Below are positions 54,227-62,765 of a stretch of 64,000 bases of DNA, piece after piece (position 1 is the first letter of the stretch; every line of letters begins with the position of its first letter). The notes under the pieces are model-generated. The model was not told where the DNA came from. It saw only the letters and a program-made list of their open reading frames with translations, and made no database searches. The translations under genes were made by a program, and so were the position numbers. Origin of the DNA: JARRNE01 sp963824085 (GTDB lineage: Bacteria; Pseudomonadota; Gammaproteobacteria; Chromatiales; Chromatiaceae); the NCBI GenBank assembly GCA_963824085.1, contig CAWGNT010000018.1, forward strand, positions 186,001-250,000. Direction: 5' to 3'.

Positions 54227-54940
54227 ATGACCAGTAGCGCGCGAGACAATTTGCACCGCTGTTTCGTCCTCCACCGACGGGATTTCGGTAACACCAGCCT
54301 TCTGATCGAGGTGTTTTCGGCGGAGCAGGGGCGCCTTCCCGCCGTGGCGAAAGGGGCGAAACGCGGCCGCAGCAACACCGCGGCGGACCTGCAGCCATTT
54401 CGACCGCTGTGGCTGGGCTGGGTGGGCCGCGGAGAGGTCAAGACCTTGATTCGCGCGGAGCCGGCGGGGCGTGCAGTCGGCCTTGCGGGGACCGCACTCT
54501 ACTGCGGTTTTTACCTCAATGAGCTGCTGATGAGGCTGGTGGGGCGCAACGATCCCCACGAGGCGCTGTTCGCCTTCTACTATGCGGCCTTGATGGAGCT
54601 GGGCCAGGGCGGCAGTCCCGACACCGCGCTGCGCCAATTTGAGCTCCGCCTGCTACGGGAGATCGGGTACGGCATTGCGCTGGAACGGGATGCCGTCAGC
54701 GGGGAGTCCGTGTTGCCCGGGAGGCGGTACGCGTACGAGCCGGAGGCCGGGCTTCGCGGAGCTCTGCAGCCCGCCGACACCTTCACCGTCTCTGGCGAGA
54801 CCCTTCTGCGGCTAGCGGCTGGGCAAGAGCTGAGAGGAGCGCAGGCGAGAGAGGCGCGGGAGCTCCTGCGCCGCCTGCTCGGGCCACACCTCGGGGGGCG
54901 GCCACTTAAGAGCCGGGAGCTCTTTCGACGAGGTGATTAG
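54227..54940 (+). CDS. recO: DNA repair protein RecO
   Basis: The 237-residue protein loads RecA with RecF and RecR. It has the N-terminal OB fold (RCFVLHRRDFGNTSLLIEVFSAEQGRLPAVAKGAKRGRS) and the helical C-terminal domain, ending LKSRELFRRGD. The last two codons (Gly, Asp) and the TAG stop belong to the repeat element that begins at 54932, so the end of this gene was rewritten by an insertion. The zinc-binding Cys found in some RecO proteins is absent. The 134-base gap to era holds no gene. Confidence 0.93.
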   Translation: MTSSARDNLHRCFVLHRRDFGNTSLLIEVFSAEQGRLPAVAKGAKRGRSNTAADLQPFRPLWLGWVGRGEVKTLIRAEPAGRAVGLAGTALYCGFYLNELLMRLVGRNDPHEALFAFYYAALMELGQGGSPDTALRQFELRLLREIGYGIALERDAVSGESVLPGRRYAYEPEAGLRGALQPADTFTVSGETLLRLAAGQELRGAQAREARELLRRLLGPHLGGRPLKSRELFRRGD

Positions 54941-55104
54941 CACGATAACTCAGCTGCCGAGCCAGGGTGGGATACGGACCGTCGGGACACGCCGTGAATA
55001 CGTCCATGTAGGCTCGACGGCGCCGTCCGTGGTGCCGACGGTCCCGCCGGCCCGCACCCGACCCGCCTAATGGACATTCCAGCTGAGGCGCGACGCTAAT
55101 CGCC
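54932..55104 (+). mobile_element. 173-bp MITE-like element, copy C
   Basis: The ends are GGTGATTAGC (54932-54941) and GCTAATCGCC (55095-55104). It is collinear with copy B at high identity (shared CAGCTGCCG, ACACGCCGTGAATACGTCCA and TCGACGGCGCCGTCC). Flanks are TTCGACGA (54924-54931) and TTCGACAA (55105-55112), an 8-bp target duplication with one mismatch. Its left end supplies the recO stop codon. Confidence 0.85.
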
Positions 55105-55330
55105 TTCGACAATGGCGATCGTGACCCCGTTGGTGGAGAATTCGCATGTGCTCCGACTGCCTCGGCACACTCGAACGAGCGGTCCGAGCCTCGGTCGGCT
55201 GTTGCCCGTTACCTCATAGAGGGCCTGACGACGGCCGCCGATTCACGCCGCCCGCAACCAGGCCCCTAAGGTCACCAACTGAAAGAGCTACTTGAACTGG
55301 GTACAAGCCGCCTCGCGCCAGGAGTTGAAG

Positions 55331-56092
55331 ATGACTGATACAGCTCGCCACGACGTCCTTCTTGGGGTAAATATCGACCATGTCGCAACGCTCCGTCAGG
55401 CCCGCGGGACGCGCTATCCCGAGCCTATCCAGGCGGCGTTGGTCGCAGAGCAGGCGGGGGCGGACGCGATCACCCTGCACCTGCGCGAGGATCGGCGGCA
55501 TATACAAGACAGGGACGTGGCGATGCTACGGGGCATTCTCGAGACGCGGATGAACCTCGAGATGGCGGCGACACCGGAGATGGGAGAGATCGCCTGCCGC
55601 ATTCGGCCGACGGATTGCTGTCTGGTACCAGAACGGCGCGAGGAGCTGACGACGGAAGGCGGGCTGGACGCCGCGGGGAGCCGCGCACAGCTCAAGGTCT
55701 TCTGCGCCATGTTGGTGGACGCGGGCGTGCGGGTTTCTCTCTTTGTCGACCCGGACGCGCACCAGATCGAGGCAGCCCGAGAGATCGGCGCCCCGGTCGT
55801 GGAGATCCACACGGGTCGCTATGCGGATGCCCTGGATGGGCCAGCCCGGGCGGCTGAGTTGGAGCGTATCCGCGAGGCCGTTGCCTTCGGTGCGGAGCTT
55901 GGTTTACAGGTCAATGCAGGGCATGGCCTCGACTACCACAACGTAGGGCCTATTGCGGCGATCCCAGGGGTGCGCGAGCTCAATATCGGGCACTCCATTA
56001 TCGGCAGGGCCGTCTTTTCGGGCCTAGATGCCGCCGTGCGAGAGATGAAGCAGCTGATGAACAGCGCTTCGGCCCAGCGAGGCGAGGCATGA
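55331..56092 (+). CDS. pdxJ: pyridoxine 5'-phosphate synthase PdxJ
   Basis: The 253-residue TIM-barrel enzyme condenses 1-deoxyxylulose 5-phosphate with 3-amino-2-oxopropyl phosphate to pyridoxine phosphate. The start MTDTARHDVLLGVNIDHVATLRQARG carries the active-site Asn and Asp. HLREDRRHIQDRD, the His-containing VNAGHGLDYHN and the phosphate-binding ELNIGHSIIG follow. AGGAG lies six bases before ATG 55331. The acpS gene that often follows pdxJ is missing; a decayed gpmI comes instead. Confidence 0.96.
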   Translation: MTDTARHDVLLGVNIDHVATLRQARGTRYPEPIQAALVAEQAGADAITLHLREDRRHIQDRDVAMLRGILETRMNLEMAATPEMGEIACRIRPTDCCLVPERREELTTEGGLDAAGSRAQLKVFCAMLVDAGVRVSLFVDPDAHQIEAAREIGAPVVEIHTGRYADALDGPARAAELERIREAVAFGAELGLQVNAGHGLDYHNVGPIAAIPGVRELNIGHSIIGRAVFSGLDAAVREMKQLMNSASAQRGEA

Positions 56093-56189
56093 CGGTGACT
56101 GGACGGCGACGTGACCGCCGGGGCCGGGCATGTGTTCGGGGGCGTCGCTCGGCGCCGGAGAGGCGATGAGCGATCGGAGTCGGATCGGC

Positions 56190-57117
56190 GGCAATAGGAA
56201 TAAAGCTTTTCCCGGAATCCTGTGGTCGAAGGGGCCATCACCGGCGCGGCTGCGGAGAGTCGGCCGGTCCACCTCTTGGGTCTGGTCTCGGACGGGGGAG
56301 TCCACAGCCACATCGCACACCTGCTTGCCCTCATCGATCTGTGCCAGCGAAAGGGCGCGCGACCGCTCTTGCGCATGATCACGGACGGCCGAGACACCAC
56401 ACCTCGTGGGACGCTCGCATGGCCTCGCACAGTTGGAGCGCTCTCTCGCGAGCGCGGATGGCCGAATCGTCACGGTCGCCGGGCGTTACTATGCCATGGA
56501 TAGGGACCGCCGGTGGGACCGCACCGAGCGGGCGTGGCGGGCGGTCGTGCTCGGTAAGGGCCTCGGTAAGGGCCGTCACGCAGCGACCGCGCAGGCGGCC
56601 ATCGAGGCCGCGTATGCGTCCGGAACGGGGGACGAGTCTATCGACCCAACGGTTATCGGCGGCTACCAGGGGCTCACCGAAGGCGATCGAAGACGGCACG
56701 TACGGGTTCATCGCGGTCAACTTTGCAAATGGCGACATGGTGGGCCACTCGGGCGATCTGGGTGCTGCGGTGCGCGCAGTGGAGGCACTCGACCGCCACG
56801 TCGGTCGTGTGCTGGACTCGGCTGTAGGCGCGGGCTATTCGGTCTTGCTGACTGCGGACCACGGCAATTGCGATCTGATGGTAGATCCGGAAACGGACGA
56901 GCCGCACACTCAGCACACGACGAACCCCGTACCCCTGCTGGTCATTGACGAGGTGCGGCGGGTGCTCGCACCGGCGGGTAGCCTTGCGGACGTCGCGCCG
57001 ACCGCGCTCCAGCTGATGGGCATTGATGTTCACCCGGCGATGTCTGGACGGTCGCTGCTCGCCAAGGCGATCCCTTTCAAGCCCCTGGCCGTGCTCGACC
57101 GACTCGACGCCGCCTGA
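56190..57117 (+). pseudogene. gpmI: 2,3-bisphosphoglycerate-independent phosphoglycerate mutase, decayed
   Basis: Several fragments in different frames match GpmI. NPVVEGAITG with SDGGVHSHIAHLLALIDL and ITDGRDTTPR begins near 56216 in one frame. GRYYAMDRDRRWDRTERAW begins near 56484 in another. AVNFANGDMVGHSGDLGAAVRAVEALD with LLTADHGNCDLMVDPET runs to the stop at 57117 in a third. The first ~90 codons, including the catalytic Ser region, are absent or unrecognisable. About 180 codons between the second and third fragments are gone. This is decay by deletion, not read errors. An intact enzyme would interconvert 3- and 2-phosphoglycerate, so this cell should carry another mutase. Confidence 0.9.
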
Positions 57118-57252
57118 CTCTGTTGTCCCAGACAGGTGCATTATGCCGGTCGCCGCACCAACAGGTGGCGAAGGCTCCGACTTGGCTCTTCGCCCCGGAT
57201 GTGCAGTAGACTTCCGAACATCGTCGCACGCCGCCGCGCCCTTGAGCCAGCC

Positions 57253-58464
57253 ATGTCCCTTGACACCCTGACCCTTGTAATCGCAACAGGACAAGGAGAA
57301 GGGCTGTCGCCGCTGACCCTGCATCGGACGAAGGCGGCCGTCCCTTTCGGCGGCAAGTTTCGCCTGATTGATTTTACGCTTGCCAACTGCCTCCATTCCG
57401 GCTTGCGCAAGATCCTGGTGCTGACGCAGTACAAGTCGCACTCCCTGCAGAAGCATCTGCGGGACGGGTGGTCCATCTTCCATCCGGAGCTGGGGGAGTT
57501 CATCACGCCGGTGCCGCCGCAAATGCGCGACGGTGGAGACTGGTACGCGGGCGCCTTCGATGCCATGCGGCAGAACCGCTACCTGATCGAGCGTAACAAG
57601 GCGCGCTACGTGCTGGTTCTGGACGGCACCCTGGTTTACCGCATGGACTACGCGGAGCTGGTCCGCTACCACCGAGAGCGCAGCGCCGGTGTTACCCTGG
57701 GCTGTCGGGCCGTGGAGCGGTCGCTTGCCGACCACGCCCGCGGACTGAGTCTGGACTCGGATGACCGCCTTGCCGACGGGACGTCGGCACAGCAAAGCGT
57801 CTCCGAGGATGATCGTCGCCAGGTATGCGCACCGATGGGTGTCTACCTGTTCGACAAGGATCTCCTGCTGTCGGCGCTGGAGGGGGATGAGACGGTGCTC
57901 GCCGCGGAAGGAGATAGTATAGCGGATGCCCTTCCCGAGATTGCGGGCGTGCGGGGCGTATTTGCCTACCGGTTCGGCGGAGAGCGCGGGCGAGTCACCC
58001 CCGATCGCTATTGGTGCGATGTCGCGGACATCGATGCCTATTACGCCGCCAACATGGCCCTACTGGAGACGGACTCCCCGCTCGATCTCTACCAGGAGGA
58101 TTGGAATATTCTCACCTACCAGGGACAGTACCCGCCGGCGCGGACGGTGCCGGGGCGTTCAGGTACCGAGGGGATCTTCGTCAATTCCATGCTGGCCGCC
58201 GGGACCGTCATCACCGGGGGCGGGGTCAATCACTCGATCCTATACCCCCAGGTGCGGGTGGGCGACGGGGCTATCGTAGAGGATGCCATTCTCTTTAACG
58301 GCGTGTCCGTCGGAGAGGGTGCGCACATCCGGCGGTGCATCATAGACAAGGACGTGACGGTTCCCCCAAGGGAGCGTATCGGGTTCGACCTCGAGGCGGA
58401 CCGCCGACAGTTCGCCGTGTCCCAGAATCTCGTCGTGGTGATCTCGAAGGCCTACCGTTTCTGA
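57253..58464 (+). CDS. GlgC-like protein, probably without catalytic activity
   Basis: The 403-residue protein aligns over its full length with ADP-glucose pyrophosphorylase: AAVPFGGKFRLIDFTLANCLHSGL (residues 30-53), VLTQYKSHSLQKHLRDGW, APMGVYLF, RVTPDRYWCDVADIDAYYAANMALL, and the left-handed beta-helix C-terminus. But key sites differ. The GGxGTRL nucleotide loop reads TGQGEGL (Arg lost), AGDHIYKMDY reads LDGTLVYRMDY (the catalytic Asp is Thr), and the FVEKP Lys segment is absent. Known non-catalytic GlgC relatives (plant large subunits, Firmicutes GlgD) act as regulatory subunits. I infer a similar role or a degenerate enzyme. The frame itself is intact. It follows the gpmI pseudogene. Confidence 0.85.
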   Translation: MSLDTLTLVIATGQGEGLSPLTLHRTKAAVPFGGKFRLIDFTLANCLHSGLRKILVLTQYKSHSLQKHLRDGWSIFHPELGEFITPVPPQMRDGGDWYAGAFDAMRQNRYLIERNKARYVLVLDGTLVYRMDYAELVRYHRERSAGVTLGCRAVERSLADHARGLSLDSDDRLADGTSAQQSVSEDDRRQVCAPMGVYLFDKDLLLSALEGDETVLAAEGDSIADALPEIAGVRGVFAYRFGGERGRVTPDRYWCDVADIDAYYAANMALLETDSPLDLYQEDWNILTYQGQYPPARTVPGRSGTEGIFVNSMLAAGTVITGGGVNHSILYPQVRVGDGAIVEDAILFNGVSVGEGAHIRRCIIDKDVTVPPRERIGFDLEADRRQFAVSQNLVVVISKAYRF

Positions 58465-58473
58465 ACCGGGGAC

Positions 58474-59145
58474 ATGGGGCTCCTAGGTACTGGATGTGGG
58501 GGCCGCTCGTGGCTCACTGCGGTCTTTCATTCCCTCCTGACAAGCTATGGCCCTCAGCACTGGTGGCCGGGCGAGACGCCTTTCGATGTGATGGTCGGTG
58601 CCATCCTTACCCAGAACACCGCCTGGACGAATGTCGAGCGGGCCATCGCGCGCCTGAGGAGCCGCGGCGCCCTCGATCCGGAATCGATCGTCTCGCTACC
58701 GGGCGAAGCCTTGGCGGAGCTCCTGAGGCCAGTGGGCTATTTCAATGTGAAAGCCCAACGGCTGCAGAGCTTCTGTGCGGCGTACCTGGCGGTGGGCGGG
58801 ATCGAGCGTCTCGCCGCGATGGCGACGGACGAGCTTCGTCGGTGGCTGCTCGCCGTCCGCGGCGTCGGTCCCGAGACGGCTGATGACATCCTGCTCTACG
58901 CGTTCTCACGACCCGTGTTCGTGGTGGACGCCTACACCCGGCGGGTGTTTGCGCGCTTGGGCTGGCTGCGGGGGGATGAAGGTTACGAGCTCATACGTCG
59001 CGGCTTTGAGGGCGCTCTCGATTCCGATGCGGCATTCTTCAACGAGTATCACGCCCTGATTGTCGTCCATGGCAAAGGGGTCTGTCGGACGCGCCCACGC
59101 TGCGATGGATGTTGTCTGCGCAGTCTGTGCCCCTACCCGGGCTAG
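58474..59145 (+). CDS. endonuclease III-like DNA glycosylase (COG2231/MagIII-type)
   Basis: The 223-residue protein has the helix-hairpin-helix motif LLAVRGVGPETADDILLY (about residue 126), followed by the catalytic Asp in VFVVDAYTRR (about 150). An iron-sulfur cluster motif closes the protein (CRTRPRCDGCCLRSLC). The Lys of true Nth (GVGRKTA) is Glu here, so it should be a monofunctional glycosylase like MagIII for alkylated bases rather than a lyase. It begins ten bases after the GlgC-like gene and overlaps the convergent SDR gene by four bases. Confidence 0.88.
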   Translation: MGLLGTGCGGRSWLTAVFHSLLTSYGPQHWWPGETPFDVMVGAILTQNTAWTNVERAIARLRSRGALDPESIVSLPGEALAELLRPVGYFNVKAQRLQSFCAAYLAVGGIERLAAMATDELRRWLLAVRGVGPETADDILLYAFSRPVFVVDAYTRRVFARLGWLRGDEGYELIRRGFEGALDSDAAFFNEYHALIVVHGKGVCRTRPRCDGCCLRSLCPYPG

Positions 59146-59900
59146 ACCGGCGCGAAGGCGCGGCCGGTGACACCCCGACTGTCAGGCCCGAGCAGATAGA
59201 GATAGCGAGACGTTACCGTCTCCGGTGGTGGGAGCGCTTGGGGGTTCTCGCCCGGGTAGAGGTGGGCGCGCAGCGCGGTCCTCAAGATGCCGGGATCGAG
59301 GCTGTTGACGCGAATCGGACTGGAGTCCCGCGTCTCTTCGGCCAGGAGCTGCATCACTCCCTCGATCCCGAACTTTGCGGCGCAGAAGGCACCCCAAAAG
59401 GCCATGCCGCGTCGGCCGACGCGATCGGAGGTGAAGACCACGGAAGCGTCTTTCGATCTACGCAGCAGGGGCATGGTGACCTGGGTCAGCAGGAAGGGGG
59501 CGGTGAGGTTGATATGCAGCACCCGCTCCCATTCCTCCAGGTCATAGTCGTCGACGCGGCTCAGGAAGGGGGCAAAGGCGGCGCAATGGACAAGCCCGTC
59601 AAGCCGCCCGAAGGTCTCGCCGATGGTGTCAGCAGCCGCGCGAAAGGCGTCATCCTGCGGTTTTTCGAGATCCAAGGGAAGGATCGCCGGCTGTGGATCG
59701 CCCGCGGCATCGATAAGGTCATAGAGGGGTTCCAGGGCACCTTGGTCCCTGTCCGATAAGATCACTGTTGCGCCATGCTCGGCACAGGCTGCCGCGACCG
59801 CATAGCCGACGCCCTCGGCGGCGCCGGTCACCAGGATGATGCGACCGGACAGCAGGTCCGGTCTGGGCTCGTAGGTTTCCACGGGTTTGGGGGTCTCCAT
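59142..59900 (-). CDS. YciK-family SDR oxidoreductase with altered active site
   Basis: The 252-residue short-chain dehydrogenase matches E. coli YciK (LLSGRIILVTGAAEGVG near residue 20; VFTSDRVGRRG near 150; LYLLGPDSRGVTGRAF near the end). The usual WGAYAASKF active site reads WGAFCAAKF, so the catalytic Tyr is Phe while the Ser and Lys remain. That should weaken or abolish normal SDR chemistry. An alternative start is the ATG at 59918. It follows ubiG on the same strand, but the gph gene commonly found between the two is missing. Confidence 0.88.
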   Translation of the reverse strand: METPKPVETYEPRPDLLSGRIILVTGAAEGVGYAVAAACAEHGATVILSDRDQGALEPLYDLIDAAGDPQPAILPLDLEKPQDDAFRAAADTIGETFGRLDGLVHCAAFAPFLSRVDDYDLEEWERVLHINLTAPFLLTQVTMPLLRRSKDASVVFTSDRVGRRGMAFWGAFCAAKFGIEGVMQLLAEETRDSSPIRVNSLDPGILRTALRAHLYPGENPQALPPPETVTSRYLYLLGPDSRGVTGRAFAPV

Positions 59901-59959
59901 GATCGAGTCACGCGCCATATTCGCACGGAGCCTATTCCCGTTTCCTCTGCGGTTAAGGT

Positions 59960-60679
59960 TCAGCCCGCCCCCTGCGGGCGGCAAGTAACCAGATAGTTCA
60001 CGTCCACATCTTTCTTCGTAAGGCGATAGGAGTCGCCGAAGGGGTTGTAGGTCATGCCGGTGATGTCGGTGGTGCACATGCCGGCGGCGCGTACCCAGCG
60101 ATCCAGCTCAGAGGGTCGGATAAAGCGGGCGTAGTCGTGGGTCCCCTTGGGGAGCATGCCAAGAATGTACTCGGCTCCGATGACGGCGAGGAGATAGGAC
60201 TTTGCGTTGCGGTTGAGGGTGGAGAAGAAGACCATGCCGTCGGGCCGCACGAGTCGGGCGCAGGCGCGGACCACCGACGAGGGGTCGGGCACATGCTCGA
60301 GCATCTCCATACAGGTGACGATATCGAAGCCCCTCGGGCTTTCCGCCGCAAGCGCCTCGGCGGATACCCGGCGATAGGTCACGTCGACGCCGGACTCCAG
60401 TGAGTGAAGCTCCGCCACCCGCAGGGGCATCTCTCCCATATCGATGCCGAGGACCTTGGCGCCCCGGTGGACCATGCTCTCGGAGAGAATGCCGCCGCCG
60501 CAGCCCACGTCTAGGACCTCCTTCCCGGACAGGCCGGCTGCCCTATCTATGTAGTCGAGCCGCAGAGGATTGATGTCGTGAAGCGGCTTGAACTCGCTGT
60601 TGGGGTCCCACCAGCGGGCGGCCAGCTCCTCGAACTTGCTGATCTCGGCCTGATCGACATTGTGCGTGGATTGGGTCAT
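59960..60679 (-). CDS. ubiG: UbiG, ubiquinone O-methyltransferase
   Basis: The 239-residue AdoMet-dependent enzyme performs both O-methylations of ubiquinone synthesis. It begins MTQSTHNVDQAEISKFEELAARWWDPNSEFKPLHDINPLRLDYI, with the AdoMet motif VLDVGCGGGILSESM (about residue 56) and HDYARFIRPSEL (about 180). The length is normal. Downstream on the same strand is the YciK-like gene, matching a common ubiG-gph-yciK order minus gph. Confidence 0.97.
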   Translation of the reverse strand: MTQSTHNVDQAEISKFEELAARWWDPNSEFKPLHDINPLRLDYIDRAAGLSGKEVLDVGCGGGILSESMVHRGAKVLGIDMGEMPLRVAELHSLESGVDVTYRRVSAEALAAESPRGFDIVTCMEMLEHVPDPSSVVRACARLVRPDGMVFFSTLNRNAKSYLLAVIGAEYILGMLPKGTHDYARFIRPSELDRWVRAAGMCTTDITGMTYNPFGDSYRLTKKDVDVNYLVTCRPQGAG

Positions 60680-60851
60680 TGCCGTTTCGGTCTCCGCGGG
60701 GTCGGGTATCTATCTGGGGTGTGTCGGGCCCGACCCCTGGGGGCAGGCGAAGGTTGCCTTGCCATTGTAATTGAACCCGCCAATGTATCGGGGGCGAACG
60801 GGCGAGCTGCTGGCGATCACATGTGCGGATGGGGCGAATGGGTGACGGATC

Positions 60852-61331
60852 TCAGGGGCCAAGATCCGGCCTACGGTCACGCAAGAGATCGAAGGCGTAC
60901 CACACGAGCGGAAGTGCTGGGCCGAGGACCTCGCCGCGCAGAGCCTGACGCAGCGCCAGTCCTAGGAAGACGAGGAACGCGAGGGTGCGCAGATCTGCGC
61001 CTCCTGCAGTCATTTCCCCAACCATTTGGTCGAGGACGTCGACAGCTTGGGTCACCCCGCTCAGGGCTTGCGCTAGCGGTGGCGGATCATTCGTAAGGTC
61101 CAACCCCATTTCTGTGCCAAGGTACTCCTCGATGGCGACGGCACTGGCTTCTGTGAACACCAGCAATATGCTTCCGAGCACCGGATTTGTCGTGACCGAC
61201 TCGATCGCTGGATGGGCGAGCAGGCGGCTGCGCAGCTCCGCGAGCCAAGTGGGATCGCCGCGTTTCTCCGGCACACGCAACCGCATCCGGCTGCGCGTCC
61301 GGTGGACGACATGGGCGCGTGAGCGTGTCAC
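60852..61331 (-). CDS. HMA-like small membrane-associated protein
   Basis: The 159-residue protein opens with a basic stretch and a ferredoxin-like fold resembling HMA_2-type domains (VVHRTRSRMRLRVPEKRGDPTWLAELRSRLLAHPAIESVTTNPVLGSILLVF), without the metal-binding Cys pair of copper chaperones. One or two membrane helices follow (LAFLVFLGLALRQALRGEVLGPALPLVWYAFDLL). Such proteins occur next to phasin or PHA genes and P-type ATPases; function is unknown. A gene for a PHA-system protein is just upstream on the same strand. Confidence 0.65.
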   Translation of the reverse strand: MTRSRAHVVHRTRSRMRLRVPEKRGDPTWLAELRSRLLAHPAIESVTTNPVLGSILLVFTEASAVAIEEYLGTEMGLDLTNDPPPLAQALSGVTQAVDVLDQMVGEMTAGGADLRTLAFLVFLGLALRQALRGEVLGPALPLVWYAFDLLRDRRPDLGP

Positions 61332-61376
61332 CGAATCTCCGTGATGTTCAGTCCACCGTCGTTCGGATGTTCTGCG

Positions 61377-61652
61377 CTAGCCCAAGACCTCGTCCAGGCG
61401 CTGCTGGATGGCAGCTTCGAGGGGGCCTTTCATTGGGGCTAACAGGAGCCCCAGGTGGACCTTGAGGTCGACGAAGCCGTCCGACACGTGCATCGTCGCC
61501 GACGCCCCCGGTCGCTTCAAGTGCAGTGTGTCGCCTTTCCAGTGGTAATCGGTCTTGAGATCATGCTGAATGGAATGGGCGATTTCCTCCATTCGCGTAC
61601 GAGCGGTTGCCCGACCAAGCCTGTGGACGCGTCGGATGTGGATGGCCGCCAT
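61377..61652 (-). CDS. polyhydroxyalkanoic acid system family protein
   Basis: The 91-residue protein (MAAIHIRRVHRLGRATARTRMEEIAHSIQHDL, then KGDTLHLKRPGASATMHVSDGFVDLKVHLGLLLAPMK) matches the PF09650-type family often annotated with PHA granules, although many carriers lack PHA synthase nearby. The role is unproven. It lies 13 bases after the cupin gene on the same strand and 45 bases before the HMA-like gene. Confidence 0.75.
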   Translation of the reverse strand: MAAIHIRRVHRLGRATARTRMEEIAHSIQHDLKTDYHWKGDTLHLKRPGASATMHVSDGFVDLKVHLGLLLAPMKGPLEAAIQQRLDEVLG

Positions 61653-61665
61653 TGCAAACCTTCTA

Positions 61666-62049
61666 TCAGCTGCCTTCGTCGAGCTCCTCGTATCCCTCGC
61701 GAACAAAGCGTGGGGTGCAAACTGCGGCGAAGATCAAGTCTCGATCCCCAATGTTGGTGATCCGTTGGGGGCAGCGGGGAGGGATACAGACCAGATCGCC
61801 GGTGGCGACGATTTCCGGCTCCAGACCTTCGACCTCGACGCGACCGCGGCCTTCGAGGATGAGGTATCGCTCCGTGATACCGCCGAGCCGATGCCATCGT
61901 GTGGTGACGCCCGGGGCCACCCGTGCCCGGGCGATGGAGACGGCGGCATCGTCTGCGCGGTTCCAGGTTTCTAGGATATAGCACCGCTCCGAGGTGTAGT
62001 GCTCCTCGACCGCTCGGGGATGGCGGATGATGGGGTGAGTCCCCATCAT
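61666..62049 (-). CDS. small cupin-domain protein
   Basis: The 127-residue protein has a single cupin barrel: TTRWHRLGGITERYLILEGRGRVEVEG (about residue 50) carries the first motif with His and Glu, and DLVCIPPRCPQRITNIGDRDLIF the second, with the usual late His replaced by Gln or Arg. The metal site is therefore incomplete. No substrate can be assigned. Its ATG (62049 or 62046) overlaps the stop of the transposase gene upstream, so the two may be translated in a coupled way. Confidence 0.85.
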   Translation of the reverse strand: MMGTHPIIRHPRAVEEHYTSERCYILETWNRADDAAVSIARARVAPGVTTRWHRLGGITERYLILEGRGRVEVEGLEPEIVATGDLVCIPPRCPQRITNIGDRDLIFAAVCTPRFVREGYEELDEGS

Positions 62050-62765
62050 CTGGCTCGTGCGGCGCCCTCTCGATAGGCGGCTGAGCGACGGTCTCCTCCC
62101 CGCGGGCGGGGTGAAGCGCGCCGATTGAGGAGTCTCTCCACCTTGGCACAGAAGGCGTCGTTGCCGAGCACCCATGCCTTGTTGGTGGCGTTGCGGATGC
62201 GCTCGAGCAGCGCGTCATCGATGGGGTCTGAGAAAGCCTTTGCGTAGGCACTCTGGCGCGTGCGCTTCGTGCGTCCGAGCTTCTCGTATTCCGCATGGGG
62301 AGTGACCAGCGGATCTTCCTGCATTCCCGTATTGAAACCGTGGCTGGACCACCCGTAATCCCCGGCCTCGTCGACAAGGCCAGCGCGTACCGGGTTTAGC
62401 TCGACGTAGCGGCTACAGCTCAGCAGGTACTCGCTCGGATTGATCAGCGTGGCCCGGTACCGTCCTTCCCATAGTGTGCCTGTGCGATCGTGGCGGCGAT
62501 TGAAGTGCTGCACATAGTAGCGGCCGACATACTGCATGAGCTTGCCGATTCCGTCCTCCTGCATAGGGGTAAGCAGGAGATGGAAATGGTTGGGCATCAG
62601 CACATAGGCGTGGATCTGGCAGCGGAACTTGTCGGCCGCGGAGACCAGTTTCTCCCACAGGAACCAGTAGTCCTCCTCGTCGAACAGGATACGTTGCCGG
62701 TTGTTGCCGCGCTGGATGACATGCTGCGGATAGCCCGGAAGGACGAAGCGGGGAAGACGTGCCAT
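62046..62765 (-). CDS. REP-associated tyrosine transposase (RAYT, Y1-like)
   Basis: The 239-residue protein has the HUH-type motif MPNHFHLLL (His60 and His62) and the following tyrosine helix (GKLMQYVGRYYVQHFNRRHDRTGTLWEGRYRATLI), the hallmarks of RAYT/IS200-like transposases. RAYTs are single-copy chromosomal genes that act on palindromic REP or BIME elements. Hairpin repeats at 2480-2784 are possible targets, while the TIR elements with 8-bp duplications elsewhere are not expected products of this chemistry. The frame seems intact. Its stop overlaps the cupin start. Confidence 0.9.
   Translation of the reverse strand: MARLPRFVLPGYPQHVIQRGNNRQRILFDEEDYWFLWEKLVSAADKFRCQIHAYVLMPNHFHLLLTPMQEDGIGKLMQYVGRYYVQHFNRRHDRTGTLWEGRYRATLINPSEYLLSCSRYVELNPVRAGLVDEAGDYGWSSHGFNTGMQEDPLVTPHAEYEKLGRTKRTRQSAYAKAFSDPIDDALLERIRNATNKAWVLGNDAFCAKVERLLNRRASPRPRGGDRRSAAYREGAARAR

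Noticed and set aside
56093..56190. A remnant of the first part of gpmI directly after pdxJ
   Set aside because: A GH-V-like stretch is visible but too short and too altered to claim; the pseudogene is started at the first clear match instead.
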